DNA of 6,018 nucleotides from JAGNEJ01 sp043757865 (GTDB taxonomy: Bacteria > Verrucomicrobiota > Verrucomicrobiia > Verrucomicrobiales > V1-33), in contig JAYVOP010000172.1 in NCBI GenBank assembly GCA_043757865.1, positions 1 to 6,018 of the forward strand, written 5' to 3'. The notes beneath the pieces are model-generated. The model saw only the letters and a program-made list of their open reading frames with translations, was not told the DNA's origin and made no database searches. Position numbers and translations under genes: made by a program. Below are positions 1 to 5,897 of this stretch, piece after piece; positions within the stretch are counted from its first letter, which is position 1; the number at the start of each line of letters is the position of its first letter.

Positions 1-1
1 C

Positions 2-448
2 ATGGCATTTCCTGAAATCGAGTCCAAATATGTGGAGCAGGTTGTCGAACGCTATGCAGACCGCAATCCCCGTGGCCTGCTGCAAGATTACCTAGCAGGG
101 AAGTTTCCCCCGGCACTGGTGGAAGAGACGTTGCCGTATATCGTGGCGTCGTTGCGGATGGTGGATCGGCAGGGGGCCATGGATTTTGTGCGTTCGCAGC
201 CGCCCAGTGAGGTGATGGGCGGCATCCTGCTAGAGGAAACGCGCATTTTCCAGGAAGGCGATGCGGAGTCCATCCAAGAGCGGGCGTTGGCGATCACGCA
301 GCCAGTGCTGCGCCTAGGAGCGCTGAAGAGAGCGGCCCGCAGCCTATACAGGGCGATGACGGAGGAGGAATGGCTGGCGCGCATTCCCGATGCGGCTTCG
401 CGAGAGGAGATGACGCGCTATTTTCAGGAAAAGGACGCGCAGCGTTAG
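2..448 (+). CDS. Hypothetical helical protein, possibly 5'-truncated by the window edge
   Basis: I do not recognise this 148-residue product. It is rich in Glu, Arg, Ala and Leu with few glycines, has no signal peptide or hydrophobic membrane segment, and should be a mostly alpha-helical soluble protein. The ATG at position 2 is the first complete codon of the frame, so neither an upstream ribosome-binding site nor a longer N-terminus can be judged; the real gene may begin before the window. Visible traits are a stretch with two Pro-Pro pairs (residues about 36-37 and 67-68) and a very charged C-terminus ending in Lys-Asp-Ala-Gln-Arg. It ends in TAG and is followed by 129 bp without a gene that holds a terminator-like hairpin, so it is probably not co-transcribed with the next gene. 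Coding is supported by an uninterrupted frame with balanced, protein-like composition. Function is unknown. Confidence 0.7.
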   Translation: MAFPEIESKYVEQVVERYADRNPRGLLQDYLAGKFPPALVEETLPYIVASLRMVDRQGAMDFVRSQPPSEVMGGILLEETRIFQEGDAESIQERALAITQPVLRLGALKRAARSLYRAMTEEEWLARIPDAASREEMTRYFQEKDAQR

Positions 449-496
449 GTGGAAATGGAAGGGGATGTGGAGCGCCAGACTGGGCACTTGGACGCA

Positions 497-537
497 GGAG
501 CCTTAGCGCCACGGGTGCGGCGGCTCCGCTGAGTTTT
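497..537 (+). terminator. Terminator-like imperfect hairpin with T tract
   Basis: GGAGCC (497-502) pairs with GGCTCC (522-527). Inside it GCGCC (506-510) pairs with GGTGC (514-518, one G-T wobble) around an ACG loop, leaving a symmetrical 3x3 internal loop. This gives an 11-pair interrupted stem, followed six bases later by TTTT (534-537). Position 49 bp after the stop of the first gene suits a factor-independent terminator. The T tract is short and displaced from the stem, so its strength is doubtful. Confidence 0.4.
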
Positions 538-577
538 GGCTTGCCGCAGGTGGGGAATTTTGCCAGTTTCCGCACAC

Positions 578-1819
578 ATGAAATCAAAAATTCTTTTCCT
601 CGCCCTCGCTTTGCTAGGCCCGCTGCCCGTTAGTCTTGGTGATGCCGCCGCGCTGCGCACCTGGACGGACATCAATGGCCGCACGCTGGACGGCACGTTA
701 GTGCAAGCATTGCCGGACACCATTAAAGTGAAGACGAAAACGGGCGCGGTGGTCTCCCTGCCGATCATTTCTCTGAGCAAGGAAGATCAAGATTTTTTGA
801 AAGATCCCCAGAGCGCCCCGCCCAAGGCCCCAGCCTCCACCACCGCCCCTCCGCAGCCCAAACCCGTGGCCGCCGCCACTACCCAAGCGGGTTCCAAATG
901 GCCAGAGAAGGTGGTGCTGAAGGAGTTGCCTGAGATCACGGTGGTCAAAGAGGACGACGACAAGAAGGAATACATCTACCAGTCTCCGCACTATGAATTC
1001 CACGCCCCCGCCAAACTGGGCGGGCCGGTAGTCAAGGAATTCGCACGTATCTTTGAAGTTACCTATCAGACGAATTGGGCGCTCCCGTTGAACTTCAAAC
1101 CTACGCCAGAGCGGGGGAAAGACCGTTTCCTCTGCATGATCTATGAGACTTACGATGACTACCTGAAGGCTGGTGGAGTGAAGGGCTCGGCGGGCGTTTA
1201 CATGGGAGGAAAGGATTTCATTGCGGTGCCGCTCAAGAGTCTGGGGGTGAAATTTTTTGGGAAGAAACTCGTGCTAGAACGGGGTGATGATAACGATACG
1301 TTGATCCACGAGATCACTCACCAAATGATGAATCACTGGCTGGGAAAACTGCCCACGTGGTATGTGGAAGGCTCGGCGGAGTTCGTGCGCATGTCCAAGT
1401 ATGAGCGGGGCAACATGTCTTTTTCTAACATCGACAAACTTTTCCAGGACTTCCTGCTGGGCCGCGGCAGCGATGGGAAAAACTACACGATGGTGGGCCT
1501 AGAGCGGTTAATGACGATGGACGGCGGCACGTGGTCTGCCGCGCTCACCAGCGGTAGCGGAGCCGGGCGAAATTATGGCTCGGCGGGGGCGCTGACTTAT
1601 TATTTCTACTGCTGTGATGGTGCGGGGGACGGCCAGCACATGATGGATTGCATGGAGGCCATCGGCAAAGGAGATAGCCACATCAAGGCCTTCACGCAGC
1701 ATCTACTGCGGGATCGCACGTATGCTGCGCTGGAGGCGGATGTGGAAAAGGCGCTGCGTAAGAAGGGGGTGAAAGTGAGCTTTACCGCCAGCCCCCAGAA
1801 AAGCGCCAGCGATCCCTAG
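578..1819 (+). CDS. Secreted SHD1-domain zinc metallopeptidase-like protein (peptidase MA / DUF1570-like)
   Basis: This is a predicted exported protein of 413 residues. Residues 1-25 form a Sec signal peptide: Lys2 and Lys4, a Leu/Ala-rich core, then small residues near Gly21 to Ala25. Residues about 26-76 match the SHD1 fold seen in many planctomycete and verrucomicrobial exported proteins (Arg-Thr-Trp-Thr-Asp start, Gly-Arg-Thr turn, Ser-Lys-Glu-Asp-Gln end). A Pro/Ala-rich linker (about 77-113) leads to the catalytic-type domain. There His244-Glu245-x-x-His248 is a zinc-binding HExxH, and Trp-Tyr-Val-Glu264-Gly supplies the likely third ligand, as in gluzincin-like DUF1570/peptidase MA families. 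A Tyr-Gly-Ser-Ala-Gly-Ala-Leu segment follows near the C-terminal helices. I chose ATG 578 because it starts the signal peptide; an in-frame TTG at 536 would add 14 residues ahead of it. No Shine-Dalgarno site is visible. The substrate is unknown; proteolysis itself is inferred from the motif. Confidence 0.85.
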   Translation: MKSKILFLALALLGPLPVSLGDAAALRTWTDINGRTLDGTLVQALPDTIKVKTKTGAVVSLPIISLSKEDQDFLKDPQSAPPKAPASTTAPPQPKPVAAATTQAGSKWPEKVVLKELPEITVVKEDDDKKEYIYQSPHYEFHAPAKLGGPVVKEFARIFEVTYQTNWALPLNFKPTPERGKDRFLCMIYETYDDYLKAGGVKGSAGVYMGGKDFIAVPLKSLGVKFFGKKLVLERGDDNDTLIHEITHQMMNHWLGKLPTWYVEGSAEFVRMSKYERGNMSFSNIDKLFQDFLLGRGSDGKNYTMVGLERLMTMDGGTWSAALTSGSGAGRNYGSAGALTYYFYCCDGAGDGQHMMDCMEAIGKGDSHIKAFTQHLLRDRTYAALEADVEKALRKKGVKVSFTASPQKSASDP

Positions 1820-1865
1820 CAGTATTCCGGGGGCGAGAAGGCCTACTTTACACGCTTCCTTGTTT

Positions 1866-1890
1866 AAGGAGTTGCCGCCGCCGGGGCGGC
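1866..1890 (+). promoter_or_regulatory. AAGGAG followed by GC hairpin in the leader of the oxidoreductase gene
   Basis: AAGGAG (1866-1871) is the best Shine-Dalgarno-like string on the rightward strand near a gene start, but it lies 36 nt before the chosen ATG at 1908. Between them GCCGCC (1874-1879) and GGCGGC (1885-1890) form a perfect 6-bp all-GC stem with a 5-nt loop. The stem is followed by TTCT rather than a T run, so it is a poor terminator. It may be a structured leader, or chance in GC-rich sequence. Folding the stem still leaves about 19 nt between AAGGAG and the ATG. Confidence 0.25.
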
Positions 1891-1907
1891 TTCTAGAATG
1901 CGCACCT

Positions 1908-3245
1908 ATGAATTCTCCTACTCCTTCTCGTCGTCAGTTTATTGGAGCCGCAGGCCTTGTGGCTGGCAGCATGATTACGCGTCCGCTCTTCGGTGCGGAT
2001 GCTCCTAGTAATAAATTAAACATCGCGCTCATCGGCGTCTGGGGCCGGGGGTTGGCGCATTATGATTCTTTGAAGGAACAGAACGTCATTGCCTTGTGTG
2101 ATGTGAACTCGAATCGTTTCCCTGATGCCCTGACCCATTTCCCGGGGGCTACGACTTATACTGACTGGCGGAAATGCTTGGATCATAAAGGCCTAGACGC
2201 GGTGGTGATCTGCACAGCGGATCACACCCATGCCTTCGTGGCTAATTGGGCGCTCAATCGTAACCTCCACGTCTATTGTGAAAAGCCCCTGGCCATCACG
2301 GTCAATGAAGCCCGGAAAGTGCGCGCCACCTGGGAATCCAAGAATGGCAAACTAGCCACCCAAGTGGGGATGCAACGGCACGCCAATCCTAACTTTAATC
2401 GGGTGAAAGAACTCATCCGGGATGGAGCCATTGGAGAGTTGAAGGATGCCTACGCCTGGGGGAATCGGAAGATCCCTAAGCCCGGCTATTTCCCTGCGGA
2501 AGGCGAGCCACCCACTGGCTTCGATTACGATCTCTGGTTAGGCCCCTCCCCCGCGCATCCTTATAATCCTAAATATTTCTCTGGCTCTGCTGGGGCGAAT
2601 TGCTTGCAGTGGAATATGTTCTGGGACTTTGGCGCGGGGCAGATTGGGGATATGGGCAGCCACACCATGGACCTGCTCTGGAATGCGGTGGATGCTAAAT
2701 TACCCACCTCCGCAGAGGCCAAGGGAGACGAGTTTAACCCGGATGTTACCCCTGTGATGTGCGAGTCCCATTTCGAGCATCCGGCCAATGATTGGCGGGG
2801 CCCGATCACGGTGAGCTGGTATCAAGGCGGAGCGATGCCGCGGGCGCCTAAGGCCTCCATTGACCTCGCCAAGATTGATCACGGGGCGATGTTTAAAGGC
2901 TCAAAGGGCTTCATCGTGGCGGACTTCGATTCCCGCCTCATCTTGCCCTATGGAGATGACTCCGATCTCAGCTACTACAAGCCGCGCACCAAGGAAACGC
3001 GCCTCCCTGAGATCGGGCATTTCCAGAAACAATGGTTCAACGCCTGCCGTGATCGGAGCCTGTCCACGGCCTGTGACTTTGGTTACAGCTCCAACATGAT
3101 CGAGCAAATGCTGCTGGGCTTAGTAGCCTACCGGGTGGGTAAAAAGATCGCCTACGATGGCAAAACGGGTACCTGCACAGACTGCCCGGAGGCCAATAAA
3201 TTCCTGGGTAAACAGTATCGCGAAGGCTGGACCATGGATGGCTAG
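1908..3245 (+). CDS. Tat-exported Gfo/Idh/MocA family NAD(P)-dependent oxidoreductase
   Basis: This 445-residue protein belongs to the family of glucose-fructose oxidoreductase and inositol dehydrogenase, which oxidise or reduce sugars and related polyols with NAD(P). The N-terminus carries a twin-arginine signal, Ser7-Arg8-Arg9-Gln-Phe-Ile, then a hydrophobic stretch and an Ala30-Asp-Ala32 cleavage-type site. It should therefore fold with its cofactor in the cytoplasm and be exported to the periplasm. The Rossmann domain starts at about residue 37 with Gly43-Val-Trp45-Gly-Arg-Gly48. Glu125-Lys126-Pro127-Leu is the family signature with the conserved lysine. Asp248 and His252 lie in the Gly-Asp-Met-Gly-Ser-His segment of the C-terminal alpha/beta domain, where the family has its conserved acid and histidine. 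I chose ATG 1908 because it starts the Tat signal; an in-frame TTG at 1860 would put 16 residues ahead of it. Trp45 replaces the usual glycine. The substrate cannot be told from sequence alone. Confidence 0.93.
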   Translation: MNSPTPSRRQFIGAAGLVAGSMITRPLFGADAPSNKLNIALIGVWGRGLAHYDSLKEQNVIALCDVNSNRFPDALTHFPGATTYTDWRKCLDHKGLDAVVICTADHTHAFVANWALNRNLHVYCEKPLAITVNEARKVRATWESKNGKLATQVGMQRHANPNFNRVKELIRDGAIGELKDAYAWGNRKIPKPGYFPAEGEPPTGFDYDLWLGPSPAHPYNPKYFSGSAGANCLQWNMFWDFGAGQIGDMGSHTMDLLWNAVDAKLPTSAEAKGDEFNPDVTPVMCESHFEHPANDWRGPITVSWYQGGAMPRAPKASIDLAKIDHGAMFKGSKGFIVADFDSRLILPYGDDSDLSYYKPRTKETRLPEIGHFQKQWFNACRDRSLSTACDFGYSSNMIEQMLLGLVAYRVGKKIAYDGKTGTCTDCPEANKFLGKQYREGWTMDG

Positions 3246-3277
3246 GGTCCGAACCTCTACCAACCAGCAGCACAGGG

Positions 3278-4183
3278 CTAGCTCGGCACGATCTCCGTGC
3301 CGATGCCCTGCGTCGTAAATATTTCTAACAAGAGGGAGTGGGGGATACGGCCATCGACGAGGTGGACTTTTTGCACGCCAGCGGCTAGCGCTTGGAGGGC
3401 AGATTTGACCTTGGGGATCATGCCGCCCGTGATGACGCGCTCATTGACGAGGCGCTCGACTTCCGTGGGGTTGAGGCTGGGAATAAGCGTGTTCGGGTCT
3501 CGGTGGTCCCGCAGGACGCCGAGCACGTCTGAGAGGTAGAGGAATTTAGCGGCCTTGAGGCGTCCGGCTAGGGAGGCCGCGGCTAGATCCGCGTTGACGT
3601 TGAGCGCGTGGCCCGTCTCTGCTTCTGCGGCCACGGGAGAAATGACAGGCACCTTTTCCGCCGCAATGGTAGCGAGGATGTCTTCGATCACGAAATCATG
3701 CACCTCTCCCACGTAGCCAAGGTCCACGGACTGGCCGTCTTCGCCTGTCACGGGTTTGAGCTTGTGGCCGATGAAAACGCTCTTCCCACTAAAGCCCACG
3801 GCCCGTCCGCCAAACTGATTGATGGTCCGCACGAGGCCGGGATTGATGAGGTTGCTCAGCGTCGTTTCCACGATGTCGATGGCGGAAGCATCCGTGACGC
3901 GCAAGCCGCCCACGAAGCGCGCGGGCAGTCCGGCCTCCGCCATGGCTTTGGTGATGGCCTTGCCGCCACCATGGACGATGACGGGATTAATCCCTGCCAG
4001 TTCCATGAACACGATGTCCCGGAGAAGGCCTTCGACGAGTTGTGGATCATCCATGGCGCTGCCGCCGAATTTGATGAGGAAAGTCTCCCCACGGAAACGT
4101 TGCAGGTAGGGCAACGCCTCGATGAGGACGCTAGCTTTGCTGATTTGATTGAGGAGGTGATCTGGGATGACGGCTGCGCTCAT
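3278..4183 (-). CDS. argB: Acetylglutamate kinase (NAGK), arginine-sensitive type
   Basis: The enzyme phosphorylates N-acetyl-L-glutamate with ATP, the second step of arginine biosynthesis, in the cytoplasm. The 301-residue product shows the amino acid kinase motifs in order: Lys38-Phe-Gly-Gly (phosphate binding), His71-Gly-Gly-Gly-Lys75, Gly-Leu-Arg95-Val-Thr-Asp (acetylglutamate binding), Asn195-x-Asn197-Ala-Asp199, and Gly-Gly-Met-Ile-Pro-Lys258. Length and ends match the arginine-inhibited hexameric enzymes: an extra N-terminal helix (about residues 8-31) and the C-terminal His282-x-Leu-Leu-Leu-Glu-Ile-Phe-Thr with Gly-Ile-Gly-Thr. The short E. coli enzyme (258 residues) lacks the N-terminal helix. 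Feedback inhibition by arginine is therefore inferred. The ATG at 4183 lies 16 nt after the stop of the GT9 gene, which suggests co-transcription; no Shine-Dalgarno site is present in the gap. No other arginine genes are in the window. Confidence 0.97.
   Translation of the reverse strand: MSAAVIPDHLLNQISKASVLIEALPYLQRFRGETFLIKFGGSAMDDPQLVEGLLRDIVFMELAGINPVIVHGGGKAITKAMAEAGLPARFVGGLRVTDASAIDIVETTLSNLINPGLVRTINQFGGRAVGFSGKSVFIGHKLKPVTGEDGQSVDLGYVGEVHDFVIEDILATIAAEKVPVISPVAAEAETGHALNVNADLAAASLAGRLKAAKFLYLSDVLGVLRDHRDPNTLIPSLNPTEVERLVNERVITGGMIPKVKSALQALAAGVQKVHLVDGRIPHSLLLEIFTTQGIGTEIVPS
3283..3303. terminator. Inverted repeat at the convergent gene junction
   Basis: TCGGCAC (3283-3289) and GTGCCGA (3297-3303) form a perfect 7-bp stem around a 7-nt loop. 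It lies within the last codons of argB on one strand and 38 bp past the oxidoreductase stop on the other. Neither strand has a T run after the stem, so it does not meet the usual factor-independent terminator pattern. It could still stabilise the 3' end of the rightward transcript. It also encodes conserved C-terminal residues of ArgB, which may explain the sequence without any role as RNA. Confidence 0.25.
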
Positions 4184-4199
4184 GGGTAGTTAGGGAAGT

Positions 4200-5186
4200 T
4201 TAGGAGAGGAGGGATTCGATGGCCCGCAGGACGCGGGCGGCGGGCAATTCTGCCATGGGGAATTTACCCGTCTGGGCCGTGTCCGGCACGGTGTCTGCGG
4301 GGCCTGCTAGCAACAGCGTGGCGTGTGGGTGCCGGGGCCGCCAGTGGTATGGATTGGTGGGGCCGAAGAGGGCGATCTGTGGGCGCTGGAAGGCCGCCGC
4401 TAGATGCATAGCCGCTGAATCCACGCCTAACACCATGCAACTGTGGGCGAGCGTGGACATGAGCTGGAGCAGGCTGAACTGCCCCGCAAAGTTCGCCTGC
4501 ACGGAGACGCCCGCCTCGATTGCGCGGATGTGCGCTAGCTCCTCTGGGTCCGCGCTGCCAGTGAGGACTACGGGGAGGCCATGCGTTTCCTGGATCTGAC
4601 GGATCACGGTGATCCAGCTCTCCACTGGCCAGTATTTCTCTGGCCGGGCGGTGCCGGGGTGGATGACCACGTAGGGATTCGGCAGGCCTGGCGGTGTGAG
4701 GCCTGGCGGCAGGCTGAGGTGGCCGTGATCCTTGACGTTCGGCAGGGGAGAAATTTTCATTTCCTCTAACAGTCGAGCCACCAGCGCGTGGTGTAGATCA
4801 ATGGTGTGTAAATGGCGGACGGAGGCCTCACTGAGTGCAGTGTAGGCCCGCCGACGTAGCCAGTTCTTAACATCTTTCGCATAGCCGATGCGCAGTGGGG
4901 CGCGGCTCAGCCGAGCCAGCGTGGCGGAACGATCCGTGCCGGAAAAGTCCAGCACGGCATCGTATTTCCCTAGCAACACGCGCTTCCAACACGCGCGCGC
5001 CTCCGCTCCTGCTTGGTAGCCCAGCGTCTGCTCCACCATGGCAAACGCACGGCCCAGCGGAGCGGCTGCTCCGGCTAGGACTAACGTGATCTGCGCGTCT
5101 GGCAGGGCCGCCCGCAGCGTCCCCAGGGCAGGGGCCGTGAGGATGGCATCGCCTATGCGTTTGAGTTGGAGGACGAGGATGCGCAT
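4200..5186 (-). CDS. Glycosyltransferase family 9 protein (ADP-heptose:LPS heptosyltransferase-like)
   Basis: This 328-residue GT-B enzyme should transfer a heptose-type sugar from an ADP-activated donor to lipopolysaccharide core or a similar surface glycan, acting at the cytoplasmic face of the inner membrane. The N-terminus Met-Arg-Ile-Leu-Val-Leu, then Arg-Ile-Gly-Asp13-Ala-Ile-Leu, holds the aspartate that corresponds to the catalytic Asp13 of WaaC. The C-terminal donor domain shows His176-Pro-Gly-Thr followed by Lys184-Tyr-Trp-Pro. It also has Val-Asp256-Ser-Ala-Ala-Met-His261-Leu-Ala-Ala-Ala and Phe274-Gly-Pro-Thr-Asn-Pro, all standard for the family. Length is typical. Family members differ in donor and acceptor, so I do not assign waaC, waaF or waaQ. 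The ATG at 5186 gives the canonical family N-terminus. GGAG lies 13 nt upstream, farther than usual, across an alternating GC run. It sits between a hypothetical gene (18 nt upstream) and argB (16 nt downstream). Confidence 0.93.
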   Translation of the reverse strand: MRILVLQLKRIGDAILTAPALGTLRAALPDAQITLVLAGAAAPLGRAFAMVEQTLGYQAGAEARACWKRVLLGKYDAVLDFSGTDRSATLARLSRAPLRIGYAKDVKNWLRRRAYTALSEASVRHLHTIDLHHALVARLLEEMKISPLPNVKDHGHLSLPPGLTPPGLPNPYVVIHPGTARPEKYWPVESWITVIRQIQETHGLPVVLTGSADPEELAHIRAIEAGVSVQANFAGQFSLLQLMSTLAHSCMVLGVDSAAMHLAAAFQRPQIALFGPTNPYHWRPRHPHATLLLAGPADTVPDTAQTGKFPMAELPAARVLRAIESLLS

Positions 5187-5204
5187 GGGGTCGCGCGCGC
5201 TCCG

Positions 5205-5897
5205 CTATTCACCCATGGTTGGCTCGGGAGCAGCCTCGGAGACTGGTTCGGGCGTGGGCTCTGAGGCGGAGGGCTCGCTGCGCAGCTTGCGCAGGCGGGC
5301 TTCTTCCAGCAGGAAAATTTCCGCTAGGCGGAAGCTGCGTTTGCATAATTCTCGGGCATCATTGTCCGGGAAAAGCTCCACGCCTTCCTCTTTGACCTCA
5401 GCGGAGTAGATGTCCCAGGCTTTGCTGCACACACTATCGATGTCGATGTTGCGGATTTCCTGAAGACGCTCGCGGTCTTTGCGCTCGCGGTCTTTGCGCT
5501 CGTTGTCGCGCCGTTCATTTTCCCGGCGGTCACGCTCCTTGCGCTCGTTCTCGCGGCGGTCGCGTTCTTGGTCCCGTCGTTGTTTTTCCTGCTCCCGGCG
5601 GAGGGCGGCGGGATCTGTCGAGGCCACATCGGCGTTCGGTTCAGCGGACTCGGGCGCGTCCGGGGTTTCCCGTGGCGCGGGTGGGGCCGAGCCATCGTGT
5701 TGATCCGCAAAATGGTATGCGGCTTCGGCTTCTTGAGTTCTGGCTTCCATGGAGGTAGGGGTTTCGGGGTCCTCGTCGTCCTGGTTATCGCTGGCACCGC
5801 CCGCAGTTCCGTTAGCGGGCTTGGCCATGCCGACGGGTTTATTGGATTTGAAACGGGGGCGCTTGCGTTGATAGGCGAGGCTGGGTGTAGTCTTCAT
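5205..5897 (-). CDS. Hypothetical protein with charged Arg/Glu/Asp repeat helix and acidic, Pro-rich tail
   Basis: I do not recognise a family. The 230-residue product has a basic N-terminus (residues 1-24, with Arg-Lys-Arg-Pro-Arg), no signal peptide and no membrane segment, so it is probably cytoplasmic. Residues about 30-97 are low-complexity and rich in Ala, Pro, Asp, Glu and Thr. Residues about 98-146 are almost only Arg, Glu, Asp, Lys, Gln and Asn, including two copies of ERDRRENER (111-119, 121-129) and two of KDRER (135-144). This should form a single charged helix or a coiled coil. Residues about 150-207 look like a small folded helical domain with Cys157, Trp161 and Cys185; the tail is Pro/Glu/Ser/Ala-rich. 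ATG 5897 is supported by an in-frame TGA at 5964-5966 with no alternative start between. No Shine-Dalgarno site is visible. It appears to be the first gene of a three-gene leftward operon. Confidence 0.8.
   Translation of the reverse strand: MKTTPSLAYQRKRPRFKSNKPVGMAKPANGTAGGASDNQDDEDPETPTSMEARTQEAEAAYHFADQHDGSAPPAPRETPDAPESAEPNADVASTDPAALRREQEKQRRDQERDRRENERKERDRRENERRDNERKDRERKDRERLQEIRNIDIDSVCSKAWDIYSAEVKEEGVELFPDNDARELCKRSFRLAEIFLLEEARLRKLRSEPSASEPTPEPVSEAAPEPTMGE
5466..5567 (-). repeat. In-frame short tandem repeats coding a charged helix
   Basis: A 15-bp unit, CGCTCGCGGTCTTTG on the + strand, occurs twice in exact tandem (5467-5481 and 5482-5496) and encodes Lys-Asp-Arg-Glu-Arg twice. 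Further along, about 5508-5567, two diverged 30-bp units encode ERDRRENER plus Lys or Arg. The protein copies are identical over nine residues while their codons differ, which points to older duplication under selection for the charged pattern. The 15-bp pair looks recent. Confidence 0.8.

Noticed and set aside
536..577. TTG 536 as an earlier start for the peptidase-like gene
   Set aside because: It would place 14 residues, including Arg-Arg-Trp and His, before a complete Sec signal peptide that begins at ATG 578.
541..577. Sigma-70 type promoter before the peptidase-like gene
   Set aside because: TTGCCG at 541 resembles a -35, but no TATAAT-like hexamer lies 16-18 bp downstream.
445..1003. 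Leftward open frames overlapping the gap and the 5' part of the peptidase gene
   Set aside because: They overlap the signal peptide and SHD1 coding on the opposite strand, and their products are low-complexity Gly/Leu or Arg/Ser sequences with no recognisable domain.
3608..4189. A 193-codon rightward open frame opposite argB
   Set aside because: It lies entirely antisense to argB except for its last few bases, begins with a non-ATG start, and its product is a His/Asp-rich sequence typical of the reverse complement of conserved codons. ArgB motifs explain the DNA.
4276..4290. CCGTG/CACGG inverted repeat within the GT9 gene
   Set aside because: A 5-bp stem inside coding sequence with no T tract; expected by chance at this GC content.
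5466..5567. CRISPR-like or DNA-level regulatory repeat array
   Set aside because: The units are 15 or 30 bp, in frame, without spacers, and the conserved pattern is at protein level.
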